In this document: piece after piece, positions 9,851 through 19,548 of the stretch | Layout of the letters: the number at the start of each line of letters is the position of its first letter | Numbering within the stretch: position 1 is the stretch's first letter | Assembly (NCBI GenBank): GCA_937949965.1 | Contig: CALFBF010000108.1 | Coordinates: 1 to 35,683, forward strand | Reading direction: 5' to 3' | From: an uncultured Roseibacillus sp. | GTDB lineage: Bacteria > Verrucomicrobiota > Verrucomicrobiia > Verrucomicrobiales > Akkermansiaceae | Length of the DNA stretch: 35,683 nt | Made by a program: the position numbers and the translations under genes | Notes under the pieces: generated by a model | What the model was told of the DNA's origin: nothing | Databases searched by the model: none | The model's input: only the letters and a program-made list of their open reading frames with translations

Positions 9851-10941
9851 AGGTCTTCCGCATTGCGGTCAGGCGTCCACCAATCTGTGTTCCAGAAGAG
9901 ATGCATTTCCTCCGCGCTGGGAATTGCTACGGAGCGAACGATGCGAAATCCAACGTGCTGGCCATTAGTGTGATACCAGATGCTTTTGGGCACTTGCGGG
10001 TCGATCATTTTCCAATCCTTGGAGGACTTGGTCTGTGAGGTGATGGTTAGGTCTTCGGGGTCATCATCCCAGCTACCGCCTTTCACAATTCGTGGGTAAC
10101 GGGTTTCGGCAATACGCCAAGGATTCGTGGTGCCAGACTTGAGGGAACTTCGGTAGTTGGGATCGTGACCATCGAGAACCCATTCTGCGACATTACCATG
10201 CATATCGTAGAGACCCCAAGCGTTTGGCTTTTTCTGCCCTGTTTGGTGGTAAGTATCGTCACTATTATCGTAGTACCAAGCGTATTCGCCGATCTGATTT
10301 TCGTCGGAACCAAAGGAGTAGCTCGTAGTTGCTCCGGCACGACATGCATACTCCCATTCGGCCTCAGTGGGCAGGCGATAAAAGTTACCCGTCTGAGCCG
10401 TGAGCCATTGACAGAACTTAGACGCAGCATGATGGGTCATGTTCATGGCGGGATAATTAGGGCCATTATCAAATTGCCCGGAGAGAAACATGTCGTGATA
10501 CTGGGGTGTGGGCTGAGAAACCGCGTCGACGAGTGAAGTGTTCTTCTCGGGTTCTAACAAAGAGCCGTCCTTATTCCGTCCCAGATCGTTTTGATAATAG
10601 GCTTGGTAGAGAGACCAAGGAATCTCGATGGACGAGATCCAGAATGGAGAGAGTTCCACGGTACGTTTCTTATCTAGCGCTAAAGTGCCACCAGGAATGG
10701 CCACCATTGTGAGTTCTGCTCCTTTGGCCTTGGGAACAGTTTCACGGTAAGTTTCGTGTTTCGTTTTTGCGGTGGCATTCGCTTTCGCAACGACCTTTGC
10801 ATGGATTTTTTTTGTGATCGGAAGCTTTTGTGGTGCTGGGAGAGGGTAGTCCTCAGGAGTCGAGGAGGTTGTCGCTGGGAGCGTTTCTCCTCCTAGAAAA
10901 TTAGTAAGAAAGAAAAAGAGGAGAGGCTGAAGAGGGCGCAT
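9847..10941 (-). CDS. Formylglycine-generating-enzyme (SUMF1) domain protein, secreted
   Basis: FCQWLTAQTGNFYRLPTEAEWEYACRAGATTSYSFG, WGLYDMHGNVAEWVLD, RIVKGGSWDDD, VGFRIVRS. Start placed at MRPLQPLLFF. Confidence 0.9.
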   Translation of the reverse strand: MRPLQPLLFFFLTNFLGGETLPATTSSTPEDYPLPAPQKLPITKKIHAKVVAKANATAKTKHETYRETVPKAKGAELTMVAIPGGTLALDKKRTVELSPFWISSIEIPWSLYQAYYQNDLGRNKDGSLLEPEKNTSLVDAVSQPTPQYHDMFLSGQFDNGPNYPAMNMTHHAASKFCQWLTAQTGNFYRLPTEAEWEYACRAGATTSYSFGSDENQIGEYAWYYDNSDDTYHQTGQKKPNAWGLYDMHGNVAEWVLDGHDPNYRSSLKSGTTNPWRIAETRYPRIVKGGSWDDDPEDLTITSQTKSSKDWKMIDPQVPKSIWYHTNGQHVGFRIVRSVAIPSAEEMHLFWNTDWWTPDRNAEDL

Positions 10942-10963
10942 GGATTCTAGTTTAAAAGAGAAA

Positions 10964-12256
10964 CTAGACGAGTTGATCAACTCCCGCTTTTGGCAGGGGC
11001 GCGATCGGGAATTCGTCATCGATACCTAGGGAGTCAGGGGCTAAGTCTTCGTTGGATTCGAAGAGTTGTTTCCAGGTGATTCGCTGTCCAGTGTGAGCCG
11101 CCTCACGTCCGAGGATGCCGAGCGCGGTCGAGTTTGCCATATATTCTCCCGTATTGATGTGCTTGCCCTCACGGAGAGCTGAGAAAAATTCGTTGTGGCA
11201 GACTTGATACATGTTCTGTTCTTCGCCATCGGCTGCCTTGTAACGCCAGATTCTTTTCCCGGTATGGTCAGTAATCTGACACCGACTAGGAGAGACCATG
11301 GTACCGCCTTCGCAACTCACTCGGTCGATGATTTCGTTGTGGCAATTGTGGAACTGGCGTTGACCCACGTGGCAGAAGACGTTGTCTGGGTATTCATAAG
11401 AGACCGAGTAGTTGTCATAGACATTGCCGGGATCAGTGCGTTGATGTTTTCCTCCGTTGCCAACAGCCGCTATCGGAGCGACGTCGTTCATCGCCCAAGC
11501 GACTTTATCGACGGTGTGAATGCATTGTTCTAAAAGCGGACCACCAGAAAGCCATTCGAAATTGATCCACTTCCAGAGTTGCCACCGCACATCTGCCATT
11601 CCCTGAGGCTTTTTTTCGTTATTGGCGAGAGCGCGGACTCGACCACTGTAGTAGGTCCCGTAGACGGAGGTGACCTTACCAATATCACCGGCGAGTACTT
11701 TGCCATAGGCCGCGCGAGTACCTGGCTGAAAGCGCCAACAGTATCCATGTTGGATGGAGATCTTCTTCTCGTCGGCAAGTTTGGCGGAAGCGAGGACTGA
11801 CTTGACCCCAGCCATATCAACCGCCATCGGTTTCTCGGCAAAGACGTGTTTCCCCGCCTTGATGGCCGCGTGGAGGTGTTGTGGCCGAAAGCCTGGAGGG
11901 GCTGCGATCAGAACGACATCGACTCCAGAGTCGATCAGTTCTTGGTAAGCATTGAAGCCAGAGAATTGGCGTTCGGCGGGAACCTCGATGCGTTTTTCGA
12001 ATGAAGGTTTCGCCGAGAGATTATTGAGAGACTTGGTGATCTTTTCAGGAAAAGCATCTGCCAGTGCCCAAAGGCGAACATTGGGATCAGCGGTCAGAGC
12101 TTGCACGACGGCACCGGTACCGCGGCCTCCGCATCCGATAAGGCCTATTTTAATGGTGTTATTGTTAGCCGTCTGCGCATTTGCGAAATAAGTAGATCCT
12201 ACGATAATGCTAGTAGCGGTAGTTGATTTAATAAATTGACGACGGTTTTTTGGCAC
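10964..12256 (-). CDS. Gfo/Idh/MocA family oxidoreductase with Tat-like signal
   Basis: MPKNRRQFIKSTTATSIIVGS leader; IKIGLIGCGGRGTGAVVQAL Rossmann motif; AGKHVFAEKPMAVD. Confidence 0.93.
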   Translation of the reverse strand: MPKNRRQFIKSTTATSIIVGSTYFANAQTANNNTIKIGLIGCGGRGTGAVVQALTADPNVRLWALADAFPEKITKSLNNLSAKPSFEKRIEVPAERQFSGFNAYQELIDSGVDVVLIAAPPGFRPQHLHAAIKAGKHVFAEKPMAVDMAGVKSVLASAKLADEKKISIQHGYCWRFQPGTRAAYGKVLAGDIGKVTSVYGTYYSGRVRALANNEKKPQGMADVRWQLWKWINFEWLSGGPLLEQCIHTVDKVAWAMNDVAPIAAVGNGGKHQRTDPGNVYDNYSVSYEYPDNVFCHVGQRQFHNCHNEIIDRVSCEGGTMVSPSRCQITDHTGKRIWRYKAADGEEQNMYQVCHNEFFSALREGKHINTGEYMANSTALGILGREAAHTGQRITWKQLFESNEDLAPDSLGIDDEFPIAPLPKAGVDQLV

Positions 12257-12620
12257 AACATAGTTTTACGCTAGGGGAGATTTCATCTTACAGGCAAAAT
12301 GGTTGTTCCACATTGCCGTTTTTTGGCAAGAAGAGGTCAGTGAGAATATCCTTAATTTTCAAACGAATAGAGGGAACCATGGATTTCTCTTTCGATCTCT
12401 CCGTCAGGGGTTGGGAGTTTGGTTTTGAGCACGTAAGGTGCGTGCTGAATGAAGCCACTGGAGTGGTGAGTTGGCTAGCTCTACTATCTGTTGAGACGAT
12501 GCATTCGATGATCGTAAGTTCTTTCTCATTTTTAAGATCGGAGCCGTAAGTCTCTGATCGTTCGATAGTGTAGCTTTTGAGCGAAAAATGGGAGGGCTGG
12601 AGTTTGTCGGCCAGAATTCG

Positions 12621-13382
12621 TTACGTTGGAGCAGAGAATACTTTTCCCGCAATTCTAGCTCCGAGGGGAGCACCGAGGAAGGGTGCAACGATGTAGACAA
12701 GGAACCAACTACTGCCATTAGCTTGGAAGGGATAGAGGCCCCAGCCTGCTAGGGTGGAAAAGAGACGAGGAGCAAAGTCCCGCGCGGGGTTGAAGCCAGC
12801 CATCGAGATTGGCGCAAAGATGGAAATGAGGATGGTGAGTGCAAGGCCAATCCCAACTGGAATGAACCAATTAGGGAAGGGACTACTACGGTGCTTGAAG
12901 ATGAGTCCAAAGACAAAGAAGGCGAGTAAGAGGGTGCCGAGGAATTCTGCTAGAAAAGCGTTCCAAAGTGGGATGTTAGAGGAGTGGAATTCCCCGAAAA
13001 TTTTTGCGGAGGCTTCACTCCCTGCCGACCCGCGTGTCAGTCCTTGGGCGGCTTCCAAGGCCGTAATGGAAGGACCGAACAAGCCGTAGAGAAGAGCTGC
13101 CGCCAGAAAGGCTCCCATGAACTGTCCTGCGAAGTAGTGGGGGATTTTTTTCTTTGAAAAACCGTCAACACTCACGAAAGCAATCGTGATCGCAGGGTTT
13201 AGATGAGCTCCGCTCAGTGATCCTGTTAGCGTAATCGCTAAGGCTACCGCGATACCCCAGATGGCAGCGATTTGGAACAGCCCTGAAAAGGCGTCAAAAC
13301 AAACAGCGCCTGCGACGGCCCCGCAGCCGAAGAAGACAAGGAGAAAGGTGCCCAGAAGCTCGCCAGTGAATTCTTTTTTCAT
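12621..13382 (-). CDS. glpF: MIP family channel, aquaglyceroporin/GlpF type
   Basis: Two NPA boxes: SGAHLNPAITIAF and AGFNPARDFAPR (NPARD typical of glycerol facilitators). Confidence 0.85.
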   Translation of the reverse strand: MKKEFTGELLGTFLLVFFGCGAVAGAVCFDAFSGLFQIAAIWGIAVALAITLTGSLSGAHLNPAITIAFVSVDGFSKKKIPHYFAGQFMGAFLAAALLYGLFGPSITALEAAQGLTRGSAGSEASAKIFGEFHSSNIPLWNAFLAEFLGTLLLAFFVFGLIFKHRSSPFPNWFIPVGIGLALTILISIFAPISMAGFNPARDFAPRLFSTLAGWGLYPFQANGSSWFLVYIVAPFLGAPLGARIAGKVFSAPT

Positions 13383-13468
13383 CGCACGTTGTGGCAGATG
13401 TCACCGTGCGCAGAGGGATATGGCGAGCCAAATTTGTGAACTCGTATCCTAAAAGAATAGGGGGACGA

Positions 13469-16400
13469 TTATTCCTCTTTTCCGCAGCACGATTTGAACT
13501 TTTCACCCGAACCACAAGGGCAGTTATCATTACGACCCACTTTGACGGTAGGGCGACGCTTGGGAAGGTTGATTTTGAGTTCAGGTTTATCCGGTTTGAC
13601 ACTGCCAGCGTCGGTTGAGACCGACATGTTATTCTGCGCGATTTGACCCGGGCTCGGGGCCGTGCCACCGAGTTCGAGAGGTAGGTTTTGCAGGAAGTTC
13701 TCGTAAGCGTCCAAGTTCGTAGTCGAGCGGAAGAGATTACCTAGCGCTTCTTCCTCGATGTTAGCCATCAATTCTTCGAAAAGCTTGTAGGCCTCGTTCT
13801 TGTATTCGACGAGTGGATCCTTCTGACCCTGTGCTCGTAGGCTGATGCCGTCGCGGAGGGAATCCATATTGTAGAGATGCTGCTGCCACTGACGATCGAT
13901 CGCTACCAGAATGATCTGACGCTCGAGGTCGTCGAGGGCCTGCGGCACTTCGTGAGTAACCTTCAGTTCATAGGCCTGTTTCACTTTTTCCATCAAGAAA
14001 GTGGTGACCTCATCTGAGGTCATGTTCTCGAAGCCAACCGTGTCCTTATCGAGACGGAGGGGGAAAGTCATGTTGGCCCAACCAATGAGTTCTAACAGAT
14101 CAGAGGCTCCCTCATCACGCTGGTTCATGTAGAAGTCGACCTTCTCGGGGATGGTCTTGTCGATGACTTCGTAAATCAGTTCACGAGGATCTTCAGAGGT
14201 GAGAACTTCATTACGGTAGCCGTAAACTACTTCACGCTGATTGTTCATCACGTCGTCGAAGTCGAGGACATACTTACGCTGGCGATAACGGTGCTGCTCG
14301 ACACGCTTCTGCGCCGTTTCAACCGAGCGGTTCAGCCACTTGTGTTCAAGAGCTTCACCCTCTTCCATTCCGAACCGTTCCATCATGTTGGTCATGCGGT
14401 CAGCGGCGGCAAAGTTGCGCATGAGGTCATCCTCAAAGGAAATATAGAATTGCGACATCCCCGGGTCACCCTGGCGGGAGCAACGACCGCGGAGCTGGCG
14501 ATCGATTCGGCGAGATTCGTGGCGCTCGGTTCCGATAACGAAGAGCCCACCGAGGTCGGAGATGCCTTCGCCCAACTTAATGTCTGTTCCCCGACCAGCC
14601 ATGTTCGTCGCGACAGTGACCGACCCTTTCTGACCGGCTGCTTGCACGATCTCGGCCTCCTGACGGTGGAATTTGGCATTGAGAACCTTGTGCGGGATTT
14701 TCGCTCGCTTGAGCATCCGCGAGAGCGTTTCCGAGGACTCGACGGAAGCAGTTCCGCAGAGAACAGGTTGTCCCTTGTCGTGTGCTTCCTGAATCTTGGT
14801 AATAACCGCGTTATATTTTTCGCGTCTTGTCTTGAAGACCTGATCGTTGAGGTCTTCGCGCTGATTTGGTCTGTTCGTCGGTATAGGAAGCACGTCGAGG
14901 TCGTAGATGTCCTTAAACTCAGAGGCCTCCGTTTCTGCCGTTCCCGTCATTCCGGCCAGCTTGGCGTAGAGGCGGAAGTAGTTTTGAATGGTAATGGTCG
15001 CGTATGTCTGGGTTTCAGCCTCAATTTCGCAATTTTCCTTAGCTTCGACGGCCTGATGGAGCCCGTCTGACCAGCGGCGACCCGGCATCTCGCGACCCGT
15101 ATTCTCGTCAACGATAACGACCTTGTTTTGCTGGACCACGTATTCGACATCCTTCTCGTAGATACAGTAGGCCTTCAGCAACTGAGAGATGACGTGCATT
15201 TTTTCCCCCTGTTCGTCGAGGCGCACGGTGGCCTCTTCTTTCATGCGGGCGCGTGTCTCTTCGTCCAAGTCGAGCTTGGCGTCGATCTCGGCGTAAGCGC
15301 CAGCGAGGTCAGGCAAGATGAAGCTTTCGGGATCGTCAGGGGAGAGGAGTTCGCGACCCATTTCCATGAGGTCGGAATCATGAGCCTTCTCATCTATGGT
15401 GTAGTAGAGTTCCTCCTTGGCCGCATAGAGGTCCTTCTTTTGAGTATCTTGATACATTGCCAACTCCGCCTTTTCAACAATACGGCGGATATCAGGATCC
15501 TCCATGAAGCGCATGAACTGCCGGTTGCGTGGTTGCGCGAGCTTGAGCTTGAAGAGTGTCCGTCCTGCTTCTTCTGGTTCTTGATCGTCGAGCTGCTTCT
15601 GAGCTTCGGTAGCCAACTGGGCGCAGAGCATGTTCTGCTTCTTGACTAAGCCCTCAATGAGCCCCTTGTATTGAACGTATTTTTCGGTGGAAGTTGCTAC
15701 CGTAGAAGGACCCGAGATGATGAGGGGAGTTCGCGCTTCATCGATCAGGATGGAGTCTACCTCATCAATAATAGCGAAGTAGTGACCGCGCTGAACTTGA
15801 TCGAGGCTGGAGTGAGCCATGCCATTGTCGCGCAAATAGTCGAAGCCGAATTCGGCATTCGTCCCATAAGTGATGTCGCAGCCATAGTGTTCGCGGCGCT
15901 CTTGTGGCATGAGCGAGTTCTGGATGCATCCTACGGTGAGACCGAGGTAGCGGTAGAGAGAACCCATCCACTCCGAGTCCCGGCGAGCAAGATAGTCGTT
16001 CACCGTAATCACGTGAACCCCGAGACCAGTGAGCGCATTTAAGTAAACGGGCAGAGTCGCCACCAGAGTCTTACCTTCACCCGTTTGCATCTCCGCAATG
16101 AGACCGCGGTGCAAGCCCGTGCCGCCCACTAGCTGAACGTCGAAGTGAACCATCTCCCAAAGAATCTCCTGATCCGCGACATTGATGGTCTGACCACACA
16201 TCCGGCGGGCGCCGTTTTTGACCACAGCGTAAGCTTCCGGAAGGATGGTTTCTAAATACTTCTCCCGTAATTTAGGGAATTGATCTTCAATGTTTTGAAA
16301 GGCCTCCTTGGCTTCTTCGATGGAGGTGGTCGTCGCCGTGACCTTCGGCAAGCTTGGGAAGTCTGGGCGAAGAGCTTCGATACGGTCAGAAACGCTTTTG

Positions 16401-16639
16401 GTAAGCTCTGCTAAGGCATCGACATCCAGTTGCTCAATGGTGCGCTTGGTAGGCGTCTTGAGGGGGAGAAAGCGATGGAGATACTGCTGCCACTCGCGGG
16501 TTTTCTCCACCAAAACACTCTCAGGTTGGCTTTGGAGAGCCTCCTCAAGCTGATTAATTTTGGTCGCGACTGGGCGAAGCCGTTTTACTTCGCGTTGATT
16601 CTTTGTCCCGACGATTTTTTGGAGAGTCCACTTGAGCAT
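13469..16639 (-). CDS. secA: Preprotein translocase subunit SecA with C-terminal SEC-C zinc motif
   Basis: AEMQTGEGKTLVATLPVYLNAL, VNDYLARRDSEWMG, IDEVDSILIDEARTPLIISGP, TNMAGRGTDIKL, terminal VGRNDNCPCGSGEKFKSCCGKEE. Confidence 0.97.
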   Translation of the reverse strand: MLKWTLQKIVGTKNQREVKRLRPVATKINQLEEALQSQPESVLVEKTREWQQYLHRFLPLKTPTKRTIEQLDVDALAELTKSVSDRIEALRPDFPSLPKVTATTTSIEEAKEAFQNIEDQFPKLREKYLETILPEAYAVVKNGARRMCGQTINVADQEILWEMVHFDVQLVGGTGLHRGLIAEMQTGEGKTLVATLPVYLNALTGLGVHVITVNDYLARRDSEWMGSLYRYLGLTVGCIQNSLMPQERREHYGCDITYGTNAEFGFDYLRDNGMAHSSLDQVQRGHYFAIIDEVDSILIDEARTPLIISGPSTVATSTEKYVQYKGLIEGLVKKQNMLCAQLATEAQKQLDDQEPEEAGRTLFKLKLAQPRNRQFMRFMEDPDIRRIVEKAELAMYQDTQKKDLYAAKEELYYTIDEKAHDSDLMEMGRELLSPDDPESFILPDLAGAYAEIDAKLDLDEETRARMKEEATVRLDEQGEKMHVISQLLKAYCIYEKDVEYVVQQNKVVIVDENTGREMPGRRWSDGLHQAVEAKENCEIEAETQTYATITIQNYFRLYAKLAGMTGTAETEASEFKDIYDLDVLPIPTNRPNQREDLNDQVFKTRREKYNAVITKIQEAHDKGQPVLCGTASVESSETLSRMLKRAKIPHKVLNAKFHRQEAEIVQAAGQKGSVTVATNMAGRGTDIKLGEGISDLGGLFVIGTERHESRRIDRQLRGRCSRQGDPGMSQFYISFEDDLMRNFAAADRMTNMMERFGMEEGEALEHKWLNRSVETAQKRVEQHRYRQRKYVLDFDDVMNNQREVVYGYRNEVLTSEDPRELIYEVIDKTIPEKVDFYMNQRDEGASDLLELIGWANMTFPLRLDKDTVGFENMTSDEVTTFLMEKVKQAYELKVTHEVPQALDDLERQIILVAIDRQWQQHLYNMDSLRDGISLRAQGQKDPLVEYKNEAYKLFEELMANIEEEALGNLFRSTTNLDAYENFLQNLPLELGGTAPSPGQIAQNNMSVSTDAGSVKPDKPELKINLPKRRPTVKVGRNDNCPCGSGEKFKSCCGKEE

Positions 16640-16746
16640 GAGATTGTTGCGCTGGCTTAGAGCGCGGTTAAATACACTTGCCCAGCAGACAAGGCAAGGA
16701 AGGGCTGTGCCCTTTCTCGGCTAAGAGTGAGGAAAAATGGGGTAAA

Positions 16747-17187
16747 CTAGCGAATTAACCGGATAATTCCAGGAATCCGGAACCAGTTTCCCTCCGAGGC
16801 GCGAATGCAACCGATGATTCCGAGAACGTAAAATAAGATCACGAGCGGGAGGTAGAGAAAGCCGGCCAGTCCAAAAGTGATAATGGTGATAACCATAAGT
16901 GGGATGGAGTAGATAAAGAAGGTGATCTGTAAGTTAAGTGCCTCTTTGCCGTGGTGGTTGACGAACTGGGATTCATCCTTCTTGACCAGCCACAGAATGA
17001 GAGGTCCTAGGAATCCGGTGAGAAGACTGAGAAGGTGGATTAGCATTGCCTGAGTCCGTTCTTCGCTTGTAGGAGAGTAAGGTCCGGCCAGGGGATCTAA
17101 GCCGGGAACCGGAGCGCCTTGGGCAGGTTGCCCTGGTGGCGGTTGTGGAAGCTGGGGTGGGGCAGGGACGTCATGCTCATCAGACAT
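16747..17187 (-). CDS. DUF4870-like small membrane protein
   Basis: SEERTQAMLIHLLSLLTGFLGPLILWLVKKDESQFVNHHGKEALNLQITF. Start placed at MSDEHD. Confidence 0.8.
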   Translation of the reverse strand: MSDEHDVPAPPQLPQPPPGQPAQGAPVPGLDPLAGPYSPTSEERTQAMLIHLLSLLTGFLGPLILWLVKKDESQFVNHHGKEALNLQITFFIYSIPLMVITIITFGLAGFLYLPLVILFYVLGIIGCIRASEGNWFRIPGIIRLIR

Positions 17188-17262
17188 GCTCCAAAAGCTA
17201 GCGAACTCCCACCCAAGAAACGAGCACAATTACCCACTGCAATAGAGCTAGAGTTGTTTGTG

Positions 17263-17283
17263 GGGTCGACTTCCAGTCGACCC
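17263..17283. repeat. Palindrome GGGTCGAC-TTCCA-GTCGACCC, possible REP-like element
   Basis: Perfect 8-bp inverted repeat with 5-nt loop in an intergenic region; no adjacent T-run. Confidence 0.55.
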
Positions 17284-17365
17284 ATCCTACCACTGCAAAC
17301 CACCACCCCCTCACTACCGCCCTAGGCCGATTTTCCAGATTCCCCAAAACGGCCTCATCCCAAAT

Positions 17366-17908
17366 CTATCGGCCGGTAGCAGGAACCTTACTCAGAAGTT
17401 CTTTCACTTGCTTCTGATAAAGATCACCATTGCCCCCATGATAGGGTCCCGCCATGTGATTATGGCGCAGTTTCCCTGTGTGATCGAAGATCAAGTAATA
17501 AGGAACATACTTCACCGGAGCACCAGGGAAATGGGTGTGATACATCACCGAGGTATTTTGCAGCTCTTTTGTCCAACCTTGCCTTTGCAACGCCGCCAGT
17601 GCGCCCTCTCGCGAGCCATGTTGGCAGTAGGAAGCGATCATGTGGAAAGGTTTGCCCTCGAGAGACTTGGCCAAACTGACCATGCCTGGGGTGAGTTGTC
17701 GGCAACCCACTCATCCTCCCCAGATCACGAGGAGGGTGACTTTTCCCTTCAGATCAACAGGTGCTTTCACTTCTGGTCCTGCCCAATGAAGCCCCCACTC
17801 AATGCCTTTAGCAGAGCCTTCGACTTTCGTATTATCCTGCCGACCCGCATGTAGCGGCAGCGTGAGAAGAAGGGAGTAGAGCAGGGAACGAAGCATCATA
17901 ATATTCAT
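17366..17908 (-). CDS. TlpA/thioredoxin-like exported protein with in-frame TGA (17711-17713); candidate selenoprotein or nonsense-interrupted gene
   Basis: The two ORF-track proteins are in one frame separated only by TGA: ...VDLKGKVTLLVIWGG[TGA]VGCRQLTPGMVSLAKSLEGKPFHMIASYCQHG...VKYVPYYLIFDHTGKLRHNHMAGPYHGG. The TGA sits 3 residues before a Cys (UxxC). Confidence 0.6.
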
Positions 17909-18482
17909 CGTTGAGTAGTTAGTTGTGTGGAAAGTAAGACAAGTAGAGCCAAGTTTTTATTCCTCGCGCGTTTGAAAAACCTTCATTGGTCGAACCTGTC
18001 GAAAGATAAGGAGAATGCTAACGAATAGTATTCAGGTTTACTGCATTTCAGAAATTACTCGTCTTATGAACTGAACAAACAAGGGGATCGTGAATACCTT
18101 GCCCCCATGGCTTGGGCTTCAAATCATTTCTTTCGCAATTAGTTTGTTGCCCATCCGAGCTAAGAATTGCACTTCGCAGAAAAAGTTCTTCGATCGAAGC
18201 AAACTCGGAAGAAACTCGCGTCAAGGGCAGCTGCTGCAATCGCACTGAAGTGGTCTCCTTATAAGCTAAGAGTGTAATAGGGCTGTTGCCGGCAATATCT
18301 CATAAATGTTTCCTCCATTCTTGCAGGGCGGATTCAAGTGTCCGTATCAACTTACCGCTACAAATTTTTGGTAAGTAGTGGATTGTTCGGGAGTTCTGTT
18401 AGGCAAGGTTCTGTTAGGATGTCTTTCGTTCGCCGAGACATCATGCGATCCTGACGAAGAACCGTCTTTCTTTCACTAGCTA

Positions 18483-18986
18483 TTACTTCTTCCGTTTCGG
18501 CAGGCGCTTCCCTTCCAAGCGGGCTTGGATGAGGTTGGGGCATTGGCCTTTGGAGCGGAGCTGTTCGCAGGAGGCTTCGATGCGGAGGGATTGTTTGACG
18601 GGCCGGAAGCCGAGACGACGGGTGAGGCAGTCGTTGAGGACTTCGAGATGATCGTCCTCGAACTCGAGCACTTTGCCGCAATCGATACAGACGAGATGAT
18701 TGTGGGTCGGGCGGTCGAGGAAGTTGGGATCGTAAGTGGTCTGGCCGTCACCGAGGTCGATCTCGTGCAGGAGGTCGGCTTCGACGAGGAGAGAGAGGGT
18801 GCGGTAGACCGTGGCCCGGGAGGCAGAGGAGCCTTGTTTGCGAAAGCGGTCAAAGAGTTCTTCGGCAGTAAAGTGTTCGTCAGAGGCAAAGATGAGTTCC
18901 ACAATGGCATCGCGCTGTGCTGTTTGACGGAGTCCTTTTGAACGGATAAAGGCGTCGAGTTTTTCGCGAATAGAAGGAGGCATCAT
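18483..18986 (-). CDS. fur: Fur-family transcriptional regulator
   Basis: LRQTAQRDAIVELIFASDEHFTAEELFDRFRK, SRATVYRTLSLLVEADLL, HNHLVCIDCGKVLEFED. Confidence 0.93.
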   Translation of the reverse strand: MMPPSIREKLDAFIRSKGLRQTAQRDAIVELIFASDEHFTAEELFDRFRKQGSSASRATVYRTLSLLVEADLLHEIDLGDGQTTYDPNFLDRPTHNHLVCIDCGKVLEFEDDHLEVLNDCLTRRLGFRPVKQSLRIEASCEQLRSKGQCPNLIQARLEGKRLPKRKK

Positions 18987-19014
18987 GATGATGCCCTAAT
19001 CAGTAATTGAGGAA

Positions 19015-19494
19015 ATGAGAATTGGGAAGAAAGATTGGGAAATGAAAGCGTTCTTCGCAGCGGGTTGTCTCGCATTGATCTTAGTGAGCTGTGGCTCGCG
19101 TGAACCACTAGTAGTCAGGCAGTTCACATTACGAGAGACGGATCCTGATTGGAGTGATGACCGTCTCATTCGGGGAGAAATCCAGAAACGCCTCTACGGT
19201 GCCGTTGAGCAGTCCGAACGCGAGAAGCGTATCGGGCAATACTATACCGCTCGTTGGCGAGTGGATCCAGCGGCAGGTCCCATTGAGGTCGGTTTTTATT
19301 ATCGCCAAGCATCGACTGGCAGCAAAGTGCAGAAGTTGACTCAAAAAGTGCAACCGAACAAAGAAACCGGGGTGGTCGAATTCTCGGTTACAGGGGATTC
19401 GTATCTCAAGGGTGGGCGCGTTCTGGCTTGGCGAATGGAGCTGAGGCGGAGTGGGCAATTGCTGGGGGAAAAGAAATCTTTTCTCTGGGAGTAA
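19015..19494 (+). CDS. Hypothetical lipoprotein
   Basis: N-terminal hydrophobic segment ending in lipobox-like LILVSC; no recognised domain. Confidence 0.6.
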   Translation: MRIGKKDWEMKAFFAAGCLALILVSCGSREPLVVRQFTLRETDPDWSDDRLIRGEIQKRLYGAVEQSEREKRIGQYYTARWRVDPAAGPIEVGFYYRQASTGSKVQKLTQKVQPNKETGVVEFSVTGDSYLKGGRVLAWRMELRRSGQLLGEKKSFLWE

Positions 19495-19548
19495 AGGTCA
19501 TCGTAGCATGGTTGCGAATAAAATGACTACTGCAGCGGTCTAACCTCT

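Noticed and set aside
12404-12718. 104-aa minus-strand ORF overlapping glpF
   Set aside because: Overlaps the conserved C-terminus of glpF in another frame; composition not protein-like.
14291-15649. Long plus-strand ORFs (259 and 173 aa) opposite secA
   Set aside because: Antisense shadows of a strongly conserved secA coding frame; no recognisable domains.
18350-18420. ACTTACC/GGTAAGT inverted repeat and duplicated GTTCTGTTAGG
   Set aside because: Short, only two copies and no functional context; likely chance.
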